DNA of 64,000 nucleotides from Pteria penguin (lineage: Eukaryota; Mollusca; Bivalvia; Pterioida; Pteriidae): the NCBI GenBank assembly GCA_035048485.1, contig CM068583.1, positions 68,994,306 to 69,058,305 on the forward strand. The letters run 5' to 3'. Positions within the stretch are counted from its first letter, which is position 1. Each line of letters starts with the position of its first letter. This document shows positions 1 through 9,447 of the stretch, piece after piece. The translations under genes and the position numbers were made by a program. Below the pieces are notes generated by a model. The model searched no databases. It was not told the origin of the DNA and saw nothing but the letters and a program-made list of their open reading frames with translations.

Positions 1-1368
1 TTCAAAATTTTGGCTCCATGTAAATGATCTGGGTTCTCTGTATTTTGGACCTTTAAGCAAAAGTTCTCTTAATTTAGTGTTTTCAACAATATCAAGATCG
101 CCAGTAATGACATGGTCACAAGGAGAATATACAAAATTAGACGAGGAACATGCACACGGTTGAGGATGGCATGCAGAGTTGCTAAGATCAAGATACTGTA
201 GAAACCTTTTGTAATTATAAATTTTGGATACAACTGATGGTGTGTAGCTATAGGAAATACATGGCGGATCTTTGTTTTTGAAATATGGAGGTATTTTCTC
301 TAAAACAGACTTATGATTTAAAATTTGGCCAAAATTTAAATAATCAATGCCTTTATTTGCAAATTTAATTTTGATGAAAGGGCGATTAGATTTTTCCATA
401 GATATATCTGACTTGACGGGACGAAAAAGTCTAGTGGTCGATATGTCCATAATAATGCCATCTAATCTATACTCTGCAGAGCTTATATCAGTATATATAC
501 GGTGTCTGGACGATACGTACAACTCGTGTAATTTTCTGAGTGAAATAGAATAAAGTTTTGTACGAATGTGATGAAGGCCCAAAGATTTATTTATAAATGG
601 CAAAAGAGCATCAAAGGAAATATTATGTATTTCAGGTTTGTTGTATATGCGTGTACTATGACTTCGATGCCTCCTCTGGCTTTTGTTGAATAAACCGAGT
701 ACGTTAACTGATGGACACGCAGGACTAGTTATGTTACCAATACTGCTATTATTGTCATTGCATCCATAGGGCGAAGCAGTGCCGAGACGTCTTATCCAGT
801 ATTCTACTCTTTTCCGACGAAAAGGAGTGCTCAAATTGGCATTGTTTGTGGGGTGAAATATTTTGTCTATAATTCTAATTTTCATTGAGAGAATAGAGGG
901 GTCAGGCTGGTTGAAGTGGCGATAGAGTAATTGGTTTCCGCCACAATTTATTTTGGACCTATGACCTGATACTCTTGTACGGAGTTGTCTCGTTTTCTCT
1001 TCAACATATATTAACCCACAGAGTGAACACTCAATACCGTATACAATATTTGAACTGGATATTAACATCTGTACTTTCTCCTTTATTTTAAAGAGTGAAC
1101 GTAACTTTTTGTCAGAAATAGCCAAGATCATCGGTAACAATTTGACCCATAGGTTGATATACAAAACTCGATCTATCACACGATCAGTTGCAGTCAATAT
1201 ATAAGAAACAAATGTTACTACATTGCATTGGGCCCGTAAACCGGTTAACCACACCATTTGTTTGGCTTTTGTCAAATTAAATGACCGTCCTAAGTCGGTA
1301 TCGTATTTGCAATACAATAAAATATTTTCGTAATGTGTTATATGTGCTAGTATATTATTGATATTCAT
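1..1368 (-). CDS. Naiad-type Penelope-like element ORF, N-terminal GIY-YIG endonuclease part (runs off the window)
   Basis: Reading the minus strand from ATG at 1368 to base 1 gives 456 codons with no stop; the frame continues past the left edge. Features in order: a start region (about residues 1-110), a GIY-YIG-like block with ECSLCGLIYVEE near residue 112 followed by an R-rich LRTRVSGHR, then GNQLLYRHF, and an RRKRVEYWIRRLGT stretch that would hold the catalytic Glu. A long linker follows, ending in a CxC motif (PCACSSS, about residues 404-410) and then VITGDLDIVENTKLRELLLKG. An N-terminal GIY-YIG endonuclease joined by a CxC linker to a downstream reverse transcriptase is the known layout of Naiad PLEs; the RT itself lies outside the window. 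No in-frame TGA is seen, so this part shows no selenocysteine codons of the kind reported for clam Naiads. The intact frame suggests a young copy. Naiad identity rests on remembered family motifs. Confidence 0.8.
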   Translation of the reverse strand, partial: MNINNILAHITHYENILLYCKYDTDLGRSFNLTKAKQMVWLTGLRAQCNVVTFVSYILTATDRVIDRVLYINLWVKLLPMILAISDKKLRSLFKIKEKVQMLISSSNIVYGIECSLCGLIYVEEKTRQLRTRVSGHRSKINCGGNQLLYRHFNQPDPSILSMKIRIIDKIFHPTNNANLSTPFRRKRVEYWIRRLGTASPYGCNDNNSSIGNITSPACPSVNVLGLFNKSQRRHRSHSTRIYNKPEIHNISFDALLPFINKSLGLHHIRTKLYSISLRKLHELYVSSRHRIYTDISSAEYRLDGIIMDISTTRLFRPVKSDISMEKSNRPFIKIKFANKGIDYLNFGQILNHKSVLEKIPPYFKNKDPPCISYSYTPSVVSKIYNYKRFLQYLDLSNSACHPQPCACSSSNFVYSPCDHVITGDLDIVENTKLRELLLKGPKYREPRSFTWSQNFE

Positions 1369-2284
1369 GTGTTGTGACTTCTACCACATAACTGAGCCAG
1401 TAACTCCTCTTTTTTCTTTGAAAATAATGTCTCTGATATTGTTTTGTATTGATAATAAATAATTAGTGTTTCAAAATTGCTGACGTATTGCGGAATTTTG
1501 AATCGGATTCTATGATCATGAATATATTAGAAATATCAATAAGGCCTGAACATTTATTTTAAAATTTAATCTTGATAAATTGCGATTTAGGAAGAATTCG
1601 AGGTATTCGAGGGAAAAGTTTGTTTGGTGAATTCAGTGCATTAATCATTTTCAGTATAAAACTGTATATCACATGAACTGAGTTCAGCCATATCCAGGAT
1701 AGGTTTTAGTCTTGTAAGTGACATAGACGATATGTAAAAAGCTTCCTGACGATCGTTATTTCTGGCCATCCGCAGCAGATCTTATAAGAACCTATTTAAT
1801 CTATCATGACGTCTGTGCTTGTCAATGCGGCGAAGACCGTGTTATCTGTGTCTTTTCCTTATAATGACAGAAAAGAAATATCGACTTTTGTCCTTTTAGG
1901 AGAAATATTACCCTGTTTAAAAATTTGGTGGTTGATACCGAGGGGATTGGGATTATGTAACAGTTCATACAAAATGTTGGGCAAATAACTGTCTGTCGTC
2001 TCTTTACTTCAGACTTCAAATTTTCTTGTTATTTGGATATATTTTCAACATAGTAAGTTTAACATTGTAACACACCATGACTATATTCACCAATACCATA
2101 GTTATCACTGACGAGAAATAAGTTGTCGAAATGCGCATCTGGTGCACAAAATTAGAAAGTATATATGTTTTATATTTATTATAGTTAACAGTGACTGGTA
2201 ATAACTTTCATCAAAAGAAGTAATCATCCTTCCACTATTGATATTATTTTATAAAATGTAACCTGGATACGGTGTTATAGAGTG
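1369..2284. other. Upstream flank of the Naiad ORF, no gene seen
   Basis: The first 100-150 bases beside the ORF resemble, in minus orientation, the leader seen at other Naiad fragments in the window (pyrimidine-rich stretch after a GAGTC/GAGCC-type motif). The rest is AT-rich with only short frames of 60-65 codons in both directions that match nothing I know. Confidence 0.4.
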
Positions 2285-2470
2285 ATCCCTTCGCCCCGAC
2301 GGTCCTACTCTAGAGTGAGCTTTTCCACCTTAAGGGGAAGACTCACTCTAGAGCCAGTCTTCCCTCCTGCATAATTCTGAGTGAGACTTCTACTTTAGAG
2401 TGTCCCTTCCCCCTTATGGAGTAATACTCACTCTAGAGCCAGTTTCCCCTGCCTAATTTTGAGTAAAAAT
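2285..2470. repeat. Two-copy tandem repeat, about 85-bp period
   Basis: The motif ACTCACTCTAGAGCCAGT occurs at 2341 and again at 2426, within two diverged copies of a unit rich in short C and T runs. No coding potential is seen. Confidence 0.65.
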
Positions 2471-2574
2471 CAATCCCCATATGATGATATTACTGCAGTG
2501 AAACCCTGCGGATCAGCTTCCCCTCCTTAATTTAGGTTCCTTTCCGTCCAAAGTTGGTGCCTTAACCGCATTGC

Positions 2575-2590
2575 AAATTAAGTTTTTATG
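2575..2590 (+). repeat. Left target-site duplication of the LINE
   Basis: AAATTAAGTTTTTATG, identical to 9432-9447. Its last base G is shared with the first base of the inverted ORF1 segment, a 1-nt microhomology at the junction. Confidence 0.88.
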
Positions 2591-2890
2591 GATTTCTTGT
2601 ATTTCAGACGCACTATATTCCGCCTGCTCAGAAGTGTACTTTAGCCGATGGTCAATTCCGTCCTCATTCCATATATCCGCTTTCAATTCGTCTACACATT
2701 TGAGTACATTTTCGTATCTGTCTAATCTCGTGTTAATATTTTGTAACACTTCTTGGATACTCTGTAAGGCTTGAGACGTGTTCACTTCTCTACTAGTCGT
2801 ACTGGTTGTAGGATTTAAACTTGTAGCCTTAGGCGAATTATGATCACTAACCTTCTGTTTTAGATTTTCTTTTCCTTTGAAATTCGGCAT
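2591..2890 (-). pseudogene. Inverted N-terminal part of LINE ORF1
   Basis: On the minus strand an ATG at 2890 starts MPNFKGKENLKQKV and an open frame of about 100 codons rich in Gln, Asn, Ser and Thr, with a coiled-coil-like stretch (QSIQEVLQNINTRLDRYENV). At SASEIQEI (ending about 2590) it meets the same codons that open the plus-strand ORF1. The frame then reads on into flanking DNA for about 25 codons before stopping, so the tail is not native. I interpret it as the ORF1 start flipped by twin priming; the host-gene alternative is unlikely because its end coincides with the TSD. 2891-3064 would be the inverted 5' UTR. Confidence 0.75.
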
Positions 2891-3060
2891 TTTGCACAAG
2901 TATTTTCAGAATTAATAGATCCACGGTATGTTAAGACGTATTAAATCCAAAGTATGCAAGTTTGAATCCACTAAGTCACGAAAAATACCCACTTTTTGAT
3001 CAAAAACGGGAGAGCGCAAAATTATACTTCCATTGCTTTCGCTATCGATCACGTGACGAA

Positions 3061-4035
3061 ATGACTGAAATACAAGAAATCCGTTCGGAAAATGTTCAGC
3101 TCCGCAGACAATTGGATTTGTTGAAAGCTGTGGTCATCCGTATGGACAATAAAATCACTGACATGGACAAAGAAATAGTGGACTTAAGAGGGCGATCGAT
3201 GCGTGACAACATCATAATCCATAATTTTCAATTCACTCCAAATGAAGATCTTAAGAAAATTGTACCCGAGGCTATTAAAAAACATCTAGGTGTTGAGGTG
3301 GATTTTATTAGAGTTCATCGAAATGGAAATAGGGCAATAAATTCAAGCAGACCTGTCACGATTACTGGGAAATTAGCAGACGGTAGTAAAAAGGATGAAA
3401 TTCTTAGTGCACAAAGAATGAAGAAACAATCGAGGGTACAGATCCCCTTCTTTATTACGCCACAAGAGCCCATAAGTGTCGTGGAACAACGCAAACGTTT
3501 GTATGATATCTCAGACGGGTATCGCAGTCAACATATCAATACCAGAGTGGTTAAAAACAAAGTAATCCTTCCAAATGGAAATCACCACGAGGACCAGGTT
3601 CCGCTTTTGACAAATGCAGAAGTATTACAGCTAGCCGAATCCGACATAGATGACCATGATGCGATAGATACGGTATCCGCGGGTCCGATTGAAAAAGACA
3701 AAAGCGTTTTCTTTGCCACTGGTGGCTGCGTATCTTCTGTGGAGGAGGTGAAGGAAGTGTACAGTAAAGTGTGTTCCCATCCGGACTCCGCTAGTTCGCA
3801 TAATAGGATTCTTGTGTATAGATTTACGGATTCCAACCGGAAAATGTGTGAATGCTACCATGATGATGGAGAGTTCGGTGCAGGACGTAGACTCTTGAAA
3901 TATATGCGCGAAAATAATATAATGAACACTGCGATTGTTGTGACTAGGTGGTATGGAGGAAAGCACATCGGGTACGACCGCTTCAGGATCATGGAAAACT
4001 TGGTTTGTGACGTAGCAAATTTATTATATAATTAG
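3061..4035 (+). CDS. LINE ORF1 protein: coiled coil, L1-ORF1-like segment and C-terminal IMPACT (UPF0029) domain
   Basis: 324 residues from ATG 3061; the frame is open upstream to TTG 2962, but that part is inverted 5' UTR, so the ATG is a by-product of the inversion. Residues about 1-45 are a heptad-like coiled coil; RGRSMRDNIIIHNF (about 43-57) matches the start of the RNA-binding core of L1-type ORF1 proteins, which coat LINE RNA as chaperones. From about residue 205 the sequence changes character: KSVFFATGGCVSSVEEVKEV, then DDGEFGAGRRLLKYM (about 267-281) and AIVVTRWYGGKHIGYDRF (about 291-308). These are hallmarks of the IMPACT/YigZ N-terminal domain (DDGE..GxxLL, VVVxRWYGG, GPDRF). Known IMPACT proteins bind GCN1 and restrain GCN2. 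The GPDRF Pro is Tyr here. Whether this domain binds GCN1 is unknown; the domain call is by eye but strong. Confidence 0.8.
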   Translation: MTEIQEIRSENVQLRRQLDLLKAVVIRMDNKITDMDKEIVDLRGRSMRDNIIIHNFQFTPNEDLKKIVPEAIKKHLGVEVDFIRVHRNGNRAINSSRPVTITGKLADGSKKDEILSAQRMKKQSRVQIPFFITPQEPISVVEQRKRLYDISDGYRSQHINTRVVKNKVILPNGNHHEDQVPLLTNAEVLQLAESDIDDHDAIDTVSAGPIEKDKSVFFATGGCVSSVEEVKEVYSKVCSHPDSASSHNRILVYRFTDSNRKMCECYHDDGEFGAGRRLLKYMRENNIMNTAIVVTRWYGGKHIGYDRFRIMENLVCDVANLLYN

Positions 4036-5308
4036 TATCCCGGGGCCGTTCCAAAAAGAACGAAGAACACTATAAACTCCTCACCATTAGATAGAATTCT
4101 TAACTATGAAATACTTTACAAATTATTCCTTTTAAATACTTTACAAGTTATTCATTTATACTGACAAATACTAAATGTAAACACTAAAAATCCTGTTTAT
4201 ATATAATATTATTTCAAGTTAATAAGAAATGCGGAACTTAGTGTTTCACCGTTTCAATTTTTTGTACTAGTGTCCACCTTTCATTTCCAGTGTTGACTGG
4301 TACTGTACGATTTTTCGTTACACTATGAGAAGTATTTTACTGTTTTATTATCTAAACTTCGTACCCATACCTTATTGAAATGGAGATGGTGTAAATGTAT
4401 ATGTATTTTATGTTTAGAACAAGTCCATGTACTGTTCACAATAGATTTAAGCCAATTAAACTATTCAAAGGGCTTAATGTATGTAATGATACCAGGCGTG
4501 ATCCGCGTGATAACGTGTTCTTTTAGACTACGTATGAAACTCAAATATCATGTACCAAAATGGACGTACATTGTAAGCTGTACAAGTACACACATGTACG
4601 CGTGATCATGTGTGTGTGATTGTATATAAGTGGAATATACATTCTGTGTATTGGTACACGATGTTAATGTATATGTATGTGTATATGTGTATGTGCATGT
4701 ATATATGCATTCAGTGGTGTATATCAGTATACACTCTAGGTATGGGTAGGCAGTGTAAATGCATGTATACATGCATGCATGTATGTGTTATATCTGTGTA
4801 TATAAATGCATTCATTGGTGAACATGAGTAAAAATTCTGTGTATTGGTGTACAGTGTTAGTGTAAGTCTATATGTGTATGTGTGTGTATGCGTGCAGTCA
4901 TTAGTATATATGAGTATATGTTTTGTGGATTGGGAGACAGTGTTAAAGATTAGATTCTACACATTCTTATAATGATATGATACTAAAGGCGGATCTGCAA
5001 AACTGATAATCAATTGTGCATTTCAAAGCATAACCCACAATTTTGAAGATCAAAACGGGAACATTATTGTTACACCCCATCTATCGACATTGTGATGAAA
5101 TTTACTCCTACTTATCTCATGCAATCCTTTGTCTTTTCTTTTCTTATACTATTCAACTATATGGGTATTGTGTTAAACAAGTTTATTTGTCATTTCTATA
5201 TCTCAGTGCCAGATAATTACGTTTGTGTCATAATTTTCACCAACTACATATTGTTTGTGGATCATGATGTTGTATTGTTACATATTGTAGTCATTTTATG
5301 CAAAAATA
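4036..5308 (+). other. LINE inter-ORF spacer with a TG/TATG-rich low-complexity tract
   Basis: 1273 bases between ORF1 and ORF2, unusually long for a two-ORF LINE. Bases about 4560-4960 are degenerate TGTATG/TATATGTG repeats, including repeated TTCTGTGTATTGGT motifs near 4640 and 4834. No frame longer than 76 codons is convincing. It could hold an internal promoter or ribosome entry element for ORF2, but nothing in the sequence shows that. Confidence 0.55.
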
Positions 5309-8300
5309 ATGGTTGAGATAATAAGTGCAAATTGCCAAGGGCTAGGTGACTATAATAAAAGAAAAGATGTCTTTAAGTATCTCAAAAGTAAAAATGCTAA
5401 CGTGTACTGCCTACAGGATACACATTTTACAAAGGAAAAAGAAAATCAAATACAAAATGAATGGGGTTTTAATGTATGCTTCAATTCATTTTCTTCAAAC
5501 TCGCGTGGAGTATGTATACTCTTTAACAATAATTTTGAATATCAAATTAATAAGACATATAAAGATAATGAGGGAAATGTGATTGTTACACAGATTATAA
5601 TAGATAATAAAAAGGTTACTCTAGCTAATATTTATGGACCAAATTTAGATAAACCAGAGTTCTATACGAAATTAGAAGAAATAATGGATAACTTCGACAG
5701 TGAATTCCAAATAATATGTGGTGATTTCAATCTAGTTTTAAATCCAGATATTGACTATAATAATTACTTACATACGAATAATCCCCATGCCAGAAATGCA
5801 GTTTTAAAATTAATAAATGAACAGAATTTTATTGACCCATTTAGAGAAATAAATGGAAATGTTAAAAGATATACTTGGAGAAAAAAAACACCCTTAAAAC
5901 AAGCTAGATTAGACTTTTTTCTTATCTCAGAAAACCTTTTATCTAATATAGTAAAATCTGATATTGATATAAGTTACAGATCAGATCACTCAAAGATTAA
6001 ATTGTATCTAAAATTTAATGAATTTAAAAATGGTAAGGGCCTTTGGAAATTCAATAATACGCTGTTATATGACCAATTATATGTTAATAAAGTGAAAAAG
6101 AAGATTTTAGAAGTGAAGCAGCAGTATATGCTACCAGTGTATAACCATGATAATATAGAAAATATTGATTCATTACAATTTACTATTAATGATCAATTGT
6201 TTTTGGAAACTTTATTACTTGAATTGAGGGGTATTTCTATTTCTTATGCATGTTACAAGAAAAAGCAAAGATTTCACTTAGAAAATAATTTGATAAATGA
6301 TATAAAACAATTAGAAAAAAATTTAAATACTGAAAATAAAGAAGAACTTGATAGTAAAAGAAAGGATTTGGAGGAGATACGAAATGAAAAATTGAAAGGA
6401 AGTATAATAAGATCTAGAGCCCAATGGATAACAGATGGTGAAAAACCATCAAAGTATTTTTCTCATCTAGAGTCAAAAAATTTTGTAAATAAAATCATTC
6501 CAAAATTAGAAAAAGAAAATGGCATTCTAATTACCAATCAATATGAAATTCTTGCGGAGGCAACAAGTTTTTATGAAAACCTATATTCTGCAAAGGAAAA
6601 TACATATAATTATAATTTAGAAACTGAGTTAAGAGAATTTAATGTTCCGAAACTTTCGCATATCGAAGCAGATAAATTAGAGGGTAAGCTTAGTGCCAAT
6701 GAAATTCTTAACGTATTAAAGAAAATGAAAAATAATAAAAGTCCAGGATCTGATGGTTTTACTGCAGAGTTTTTTAAATTTTTCTGGTTGCAACTGGGAT
6801 CTTTAGTTGTTAACTCCCTTAATTATGGTTTTGAAACAGGGGAATTATCTATTACACAACGGGAAGGTATAATTACATGTATTCCTAAAGAAAATAAGCC
6901 TAGACATTATATGAAAAACTGGAGACCAATCACTCTTCTTAACATAGTATATAAATTGGGTTCAGGGGCAATAGCTAACAGAATCAAAACAGTGTTAGAT
7001 AAATTAATAAGTAAAGAACAAACAGGTTTTATAGCCGGGAGGTATATTGGGGAAAATACACGCTTAATATATGACATAATGGATTATACAGAAAATCAGG
7101 ATATACCAGGTCTTCTTTTATTTATTGACTTTGAAAAAGCCTTTGATTCTATATCATGGGAATTTTTGTACAAATGTTTGGATTTTTTTGGATTTGGAGA
7201 TTATATTAAAAAATGGGTCAAGGTTTTCTATAATAATATAAAGTCTAGAGTGAACCAGGGAGGTAATTTATCACAATATTTTAATCCTGGCCGCGGCTGT
7301 AGACAAGGCGATCCGATATCACCGTATTTATTTATATTATGCGCAGAGATTCTTGCTATAAAAATAAGAAACAACCCTAAAATAAAAGGTATAACTGTTG
7401 ATAGACTAGAATATAAAATATCTCAGTATGCAGATGATACGTCACTTATCCTTAATGGCAATGAAGAATCTTTATCAGAATCTCTTTTAACATTAAAATG
7501 GTTTGAAAATATTTCTGGTCTTAAAGTAAACTTTGAAAAAACTCAACTCATTTGGATAGGCAATAAAAAATTCAGTGATGATAATATGTGTAGGGACTGG
7601 AATCTTTTATGGGGAAAAACTAGGTTTAAGTTATTAGGGATAGAGTTTGATGTTAATTTGAATAATATTTGTGAATTAAATTATAGAGTAAGAATAGAGA
7701 AATTAAACTCCATTATTAATCAATGGCGAAAAAGAAAGCTTACTCCAATTGGATACATAACACTGATAAAAACACTTATGATTTCTCAGTTTAATCATTT
7801 GTTTTTGTCTTTGCCAAATCCATCAAGTAATATCCAAAATGAAATTAATAGGATACTTTATCAATTTTTGTGGCAGAAAAAACCTGATAAAATAGCAAGA
7901 AATATAATAACTAAACTAATTAGCGAGGGTGGTTTAAATATGATAGACCTTAATGCTTATATAATTGCACTCAAAACAACTTGGATAAGAAGGATTCTTA
8001 ATCAAGAAGGCATTTGGCAAAATCTTTTGTTTCATAAAATAAAATTTAACCTATTACTCGATTGTGGAACTGAATATATAAAGTATTGTATAAATAAGAC
8101 TACTAATCAATTTTGGAAAGATGTTTTACAAGCATGGAAAACACTTGTAGATAAGCAAAAAATATATGATAACTTTTATTATAAGAATGAAAATCAGCTG
8201 GAGAAATTGATTCAAAGTGAAATATGGTTTAATGAAAATATAAAAATAGGGGGTAAAAGTGTATTGTATGGATTATGGTATGAAAAAAATATAAAATATG

Positions 8301-9106
8301 TGAATGATTTATTAAAAGAGAATGGTCAATTTTACACATATGATGAATTTCAACAAATTTTCAATATACCAGAGAGTAATTTCTTAGAATTTAATGGACT
8401 AATTGTGGCTATAAAGAAAATTTTCCAAAATAATGACCAAAAACCTGAGTCTAAATTTTGTGGACCATGGATTATTGATAAAATTAAATATATTATTAAA
8501 AATAGTTCAGGATCAAAGGATATGTATGAAATTATAAAACACAATTATGTTATACCAAAATCACAAAAAAAGTGGGAAAATATCTTCAATGATATTGACC
8601 AATCAGATTGGATATGTATTTATCAGAAACCGTTTAATTTAACTAAAGACACAAAACTTCTTTGGTTTCAATATAGAATAAATCATTTCTTTTTAACAAC
8701 AAATTTGTCTGCTTACAAAATAGGAATTTATGAAAGTCCTTTATGTACTTTTTGTAATAAAGAAGAAGAAACAATTACTCACCTTTTATGGGAATGTGAA
8801 CACATACAATACTTTTTGAAAAGTATTGAGAATTGGTTATTTCAATTTTCAATAGATTTGAATTTAGTCAAGAAAAATGTTATTCTTGGAATAAGTAAAT
8901 TATCAAAAATAAATGATTTAATGTTATTATATATAAAATATCATATTTATACAATGAAATGTGATAAGACTTTGCCTACTTTAATCTCTGTAAAATTATT
9001 GCTTAAGAAAATATATTTTATTCATCACTATATTGCTGTCAAACAACAACATCTTGAGGTATTTTATAGCAATTTTGAAAAATGGAAACTGGCATTAAAG
9101 ATATAG
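5309..9106 (+). CDS. LINE ORF2: APE-type endonuclease and reverse transcriptase
   Basis: 1265 residues from ATG, uninterrupted. Residues 1-235 are an apurinic-endonuclease-like domain: SANCQGLG (about 5-12), CLQDTH (Asp where many relatives have Glu), NIYGPN, ICGDFN (about 137-142) and RSDHSKI. RT motifs follow: NWRPITLLN (about 535), LLFIDFEKAFDSI (about 602-614), GCRQGDPISPYLF and QYADDTSLIL (YADD about 707-710). The C-terminus carries CTFCNKEEETITHLLWEC (from about residue 1145), a zinc-knuckle-like motif typical of L1/Tx1 elements. It should nick target DNA and copy LINE RNA at the nick. All catalytic motifs look intact. Strongly AT-rich codon use (many Asn, Lys, Ile) contrasts with ORF1. 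Start chosen because SANCQG lies six codons in, as usual. Confidence 0.95.
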   Translation: MVEIISANCQGLGDYNKRKDVFKYLKSKNANVYCLQDTHFTKEKENQIQNEWGFNVCFNSFSSNSRGVCILFNNNFEYQINKTYKDNEGNVIVTQIIIDNKKVTLANIYGPNLDKPEFYTKLEEIMDNFDSEFQIICGDFNLVLNPDIDYNNYLHTNNPHARNAVLKLINEQNFIDPFREINGNVKRYTWRKKTPLKQARLDFFLISENLLSNIVKSDIDISYRSDHSKIKLYLKFNEFKNGKGLWKFNNTLLYDQLYVNKVKKKILEVKQQYMLPVYNHDNIENIDSLQFTINDQLFLETLLLELRGISISYACYKKKQRFHLENNLINDIKQLEKNLNTENKEELDSKRKDLEEIRNEKLKGSIIRSRAQWITDGEKPSKYFSHLESKNFVNKIIPKLEKENGILITNQYEILAEATSFYENLYSAKENTYNYNLETELREFNVPKLSHIEADKLEGKLSANEILNVLKKMKNNKSPGSDGFTAEFFKFFWLQLGSLVVNSLNYGFETGELSITQREGIITCIPKENKPRHYMKNWRPITLLNIVYKLGSGAIANRIKTVLDKLISKEQTGFIAGRYIGENTRLIYDIMDYTENQDIPGLLLFIDFEKAFDSISWEFLYKCLDFFGFGDYIKKWVKVFYNNIKSRVNQGGNLSQYFNPGRGCRQGDPISPYLFILCAEILAIKIRNNPKIKGITVDRLEYKISQYADDTSLILNGNEESLSESLLTLKWFENISGLKVNFEKTQLIWIGNKKFSDDNMCRDWNLLWGKTRFKLLGIEFDVNLNNICELNYRVRIEKLNSIINQWRKRKLTPIGYITLIKTLMISQFNHLFLSLPNPSSNIQNEINRILYQFLWQKKPDKIARNIITKLISEGGLNMIDLNAYIIALKTTWIRRILNQEGIWQNLLFHKIKFNLLLDCGTEYIKYCINKTTNQFWKDVLQAWKTLVDKQKIYDNFYYKNENQLEKLIQSEIWFNENIKIGGKSVLYGLWYEKNIKYVNDLLKENGQFYTYDEFQQIFNIPESNFLEFNGLIVAIKKIFQNNDQKPESKFCGPWIIDKIKYIIKNSSGSKDMYEIIKHNYVIPKSQKKWENIFNDIDQSDWICIYQKPFNLTKDTKLLWFQYRINHFFLTTNLSAYKIGIYESPLCTFCNKEEETITHLLWECEHIQYFLKSIENWLFQFSIDLNLVKKNVILGISKLSKINDLMLLYIKYHIYTMKCDKTLPTLISVKLLLKKIYFIHHYIAVKQQHLEVFYSNFEKWKLALKI

Positions 9107-9154
9107 ATACATGTATACAATGATATACAATTAGTTTTATCTGTTTTAGCTAAT

Positions 9155-9189
<35 letters not shown>

Positions 9190-9384
9190 TAATCTGCAGT
9201 ACTATATTAGCAGATAAAAAACCAAATTCAAGGTCGTGACTTGCTTTATAGATATTGTAATACAACATGTATCACATTTATTATATTATTAGGATATGTA
9301 TGATGTATGTCATATGAATATTCACTGTATATTGATAATGTATAATATATGTTTACAATGTATATGTTAATTGATGAATTTGGA

Positions 9385-9434
<50 letters not shown>
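9107..9434 (+). terminator. LINE 3' UTR, CT microsatellite, poly-A signal and poly-A tail
   Basis: About 280 bases of 3' UTR with a (CT)n tract at about 9153-9189. AATAAA at 9384-9389 runs straight into a tract of about 46 A's, so the poly-A starts within or right after the signal. This is the 3' end used to prime reverse transcription. Confidence 0.85.
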
Positions 9435-9436
<2 letters not shown>

Positions 9437-9447
9437 AAGTTTTTATG
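9432..9447 (+). repeat. Right target-site duplication of the LINE
   Basis: Same 16 bases as 2575-2590. At least TTAAGTTTTTATG is unambiguous; the leading A's cannot be told apart from the poly-A tail. Confidence 0.88.

Larger units (their letters stand above)
2591..9434 (+). mobile_element. Near-complete non-LTR retrotransposon (LINE, L1/Tx1-like) with 5' inversion
   Basis: The insertion is bounded by a perfect 16-bp direct repeat, AAATTAAGTTTTTATG, at 2575-2590 and 9432-9447 (the first A's of the right copy merge with the poly-A). Inside lie an inverted 5' segment (2591-3064), a direct ORF1 segment (3065-4035), a 1.27-kb spacer, ORF2 (5309-9106), a 3' UTR and a pure A tract. An 18-bp inverted repeat (2590-2607 against 3065-3082) marks the inversion: both copies encode the same ORF1 codons. 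This is the structure expected from twin priming during target-primed reverse transcription. The unbroken ORF2 and roughly 46 uninterrupted A's suggest recent insertion. Clade assignment to L1/Tx1 comes from the ORF2 motifs; a tree would be needed to settle it. Confidence 0.9.

Noticed and set aside
2513..2590. C-terminal 25 codons of the minus-strand ORF1 piece as real protein
   Set aside because: They lie beyond the TSD in target DNA, so they are read-through sequence.
2962..3060. TTG-initiated N-terminal extension of ORF1
   Set aside because: This stretch belongs to the inverted 5' UTR segment and is open by chance.
4375..4831. Overlapping short frames on both strands (73-76 codons)
   Set aside because: Low-complexity TATG/TGTA tract inside the LINE spacer; Met/Tyr/Val-rich artefacts.
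8350..8544. 64-codon minus-strand frame
   Set aside because: Shadow inside the intact ORF2.
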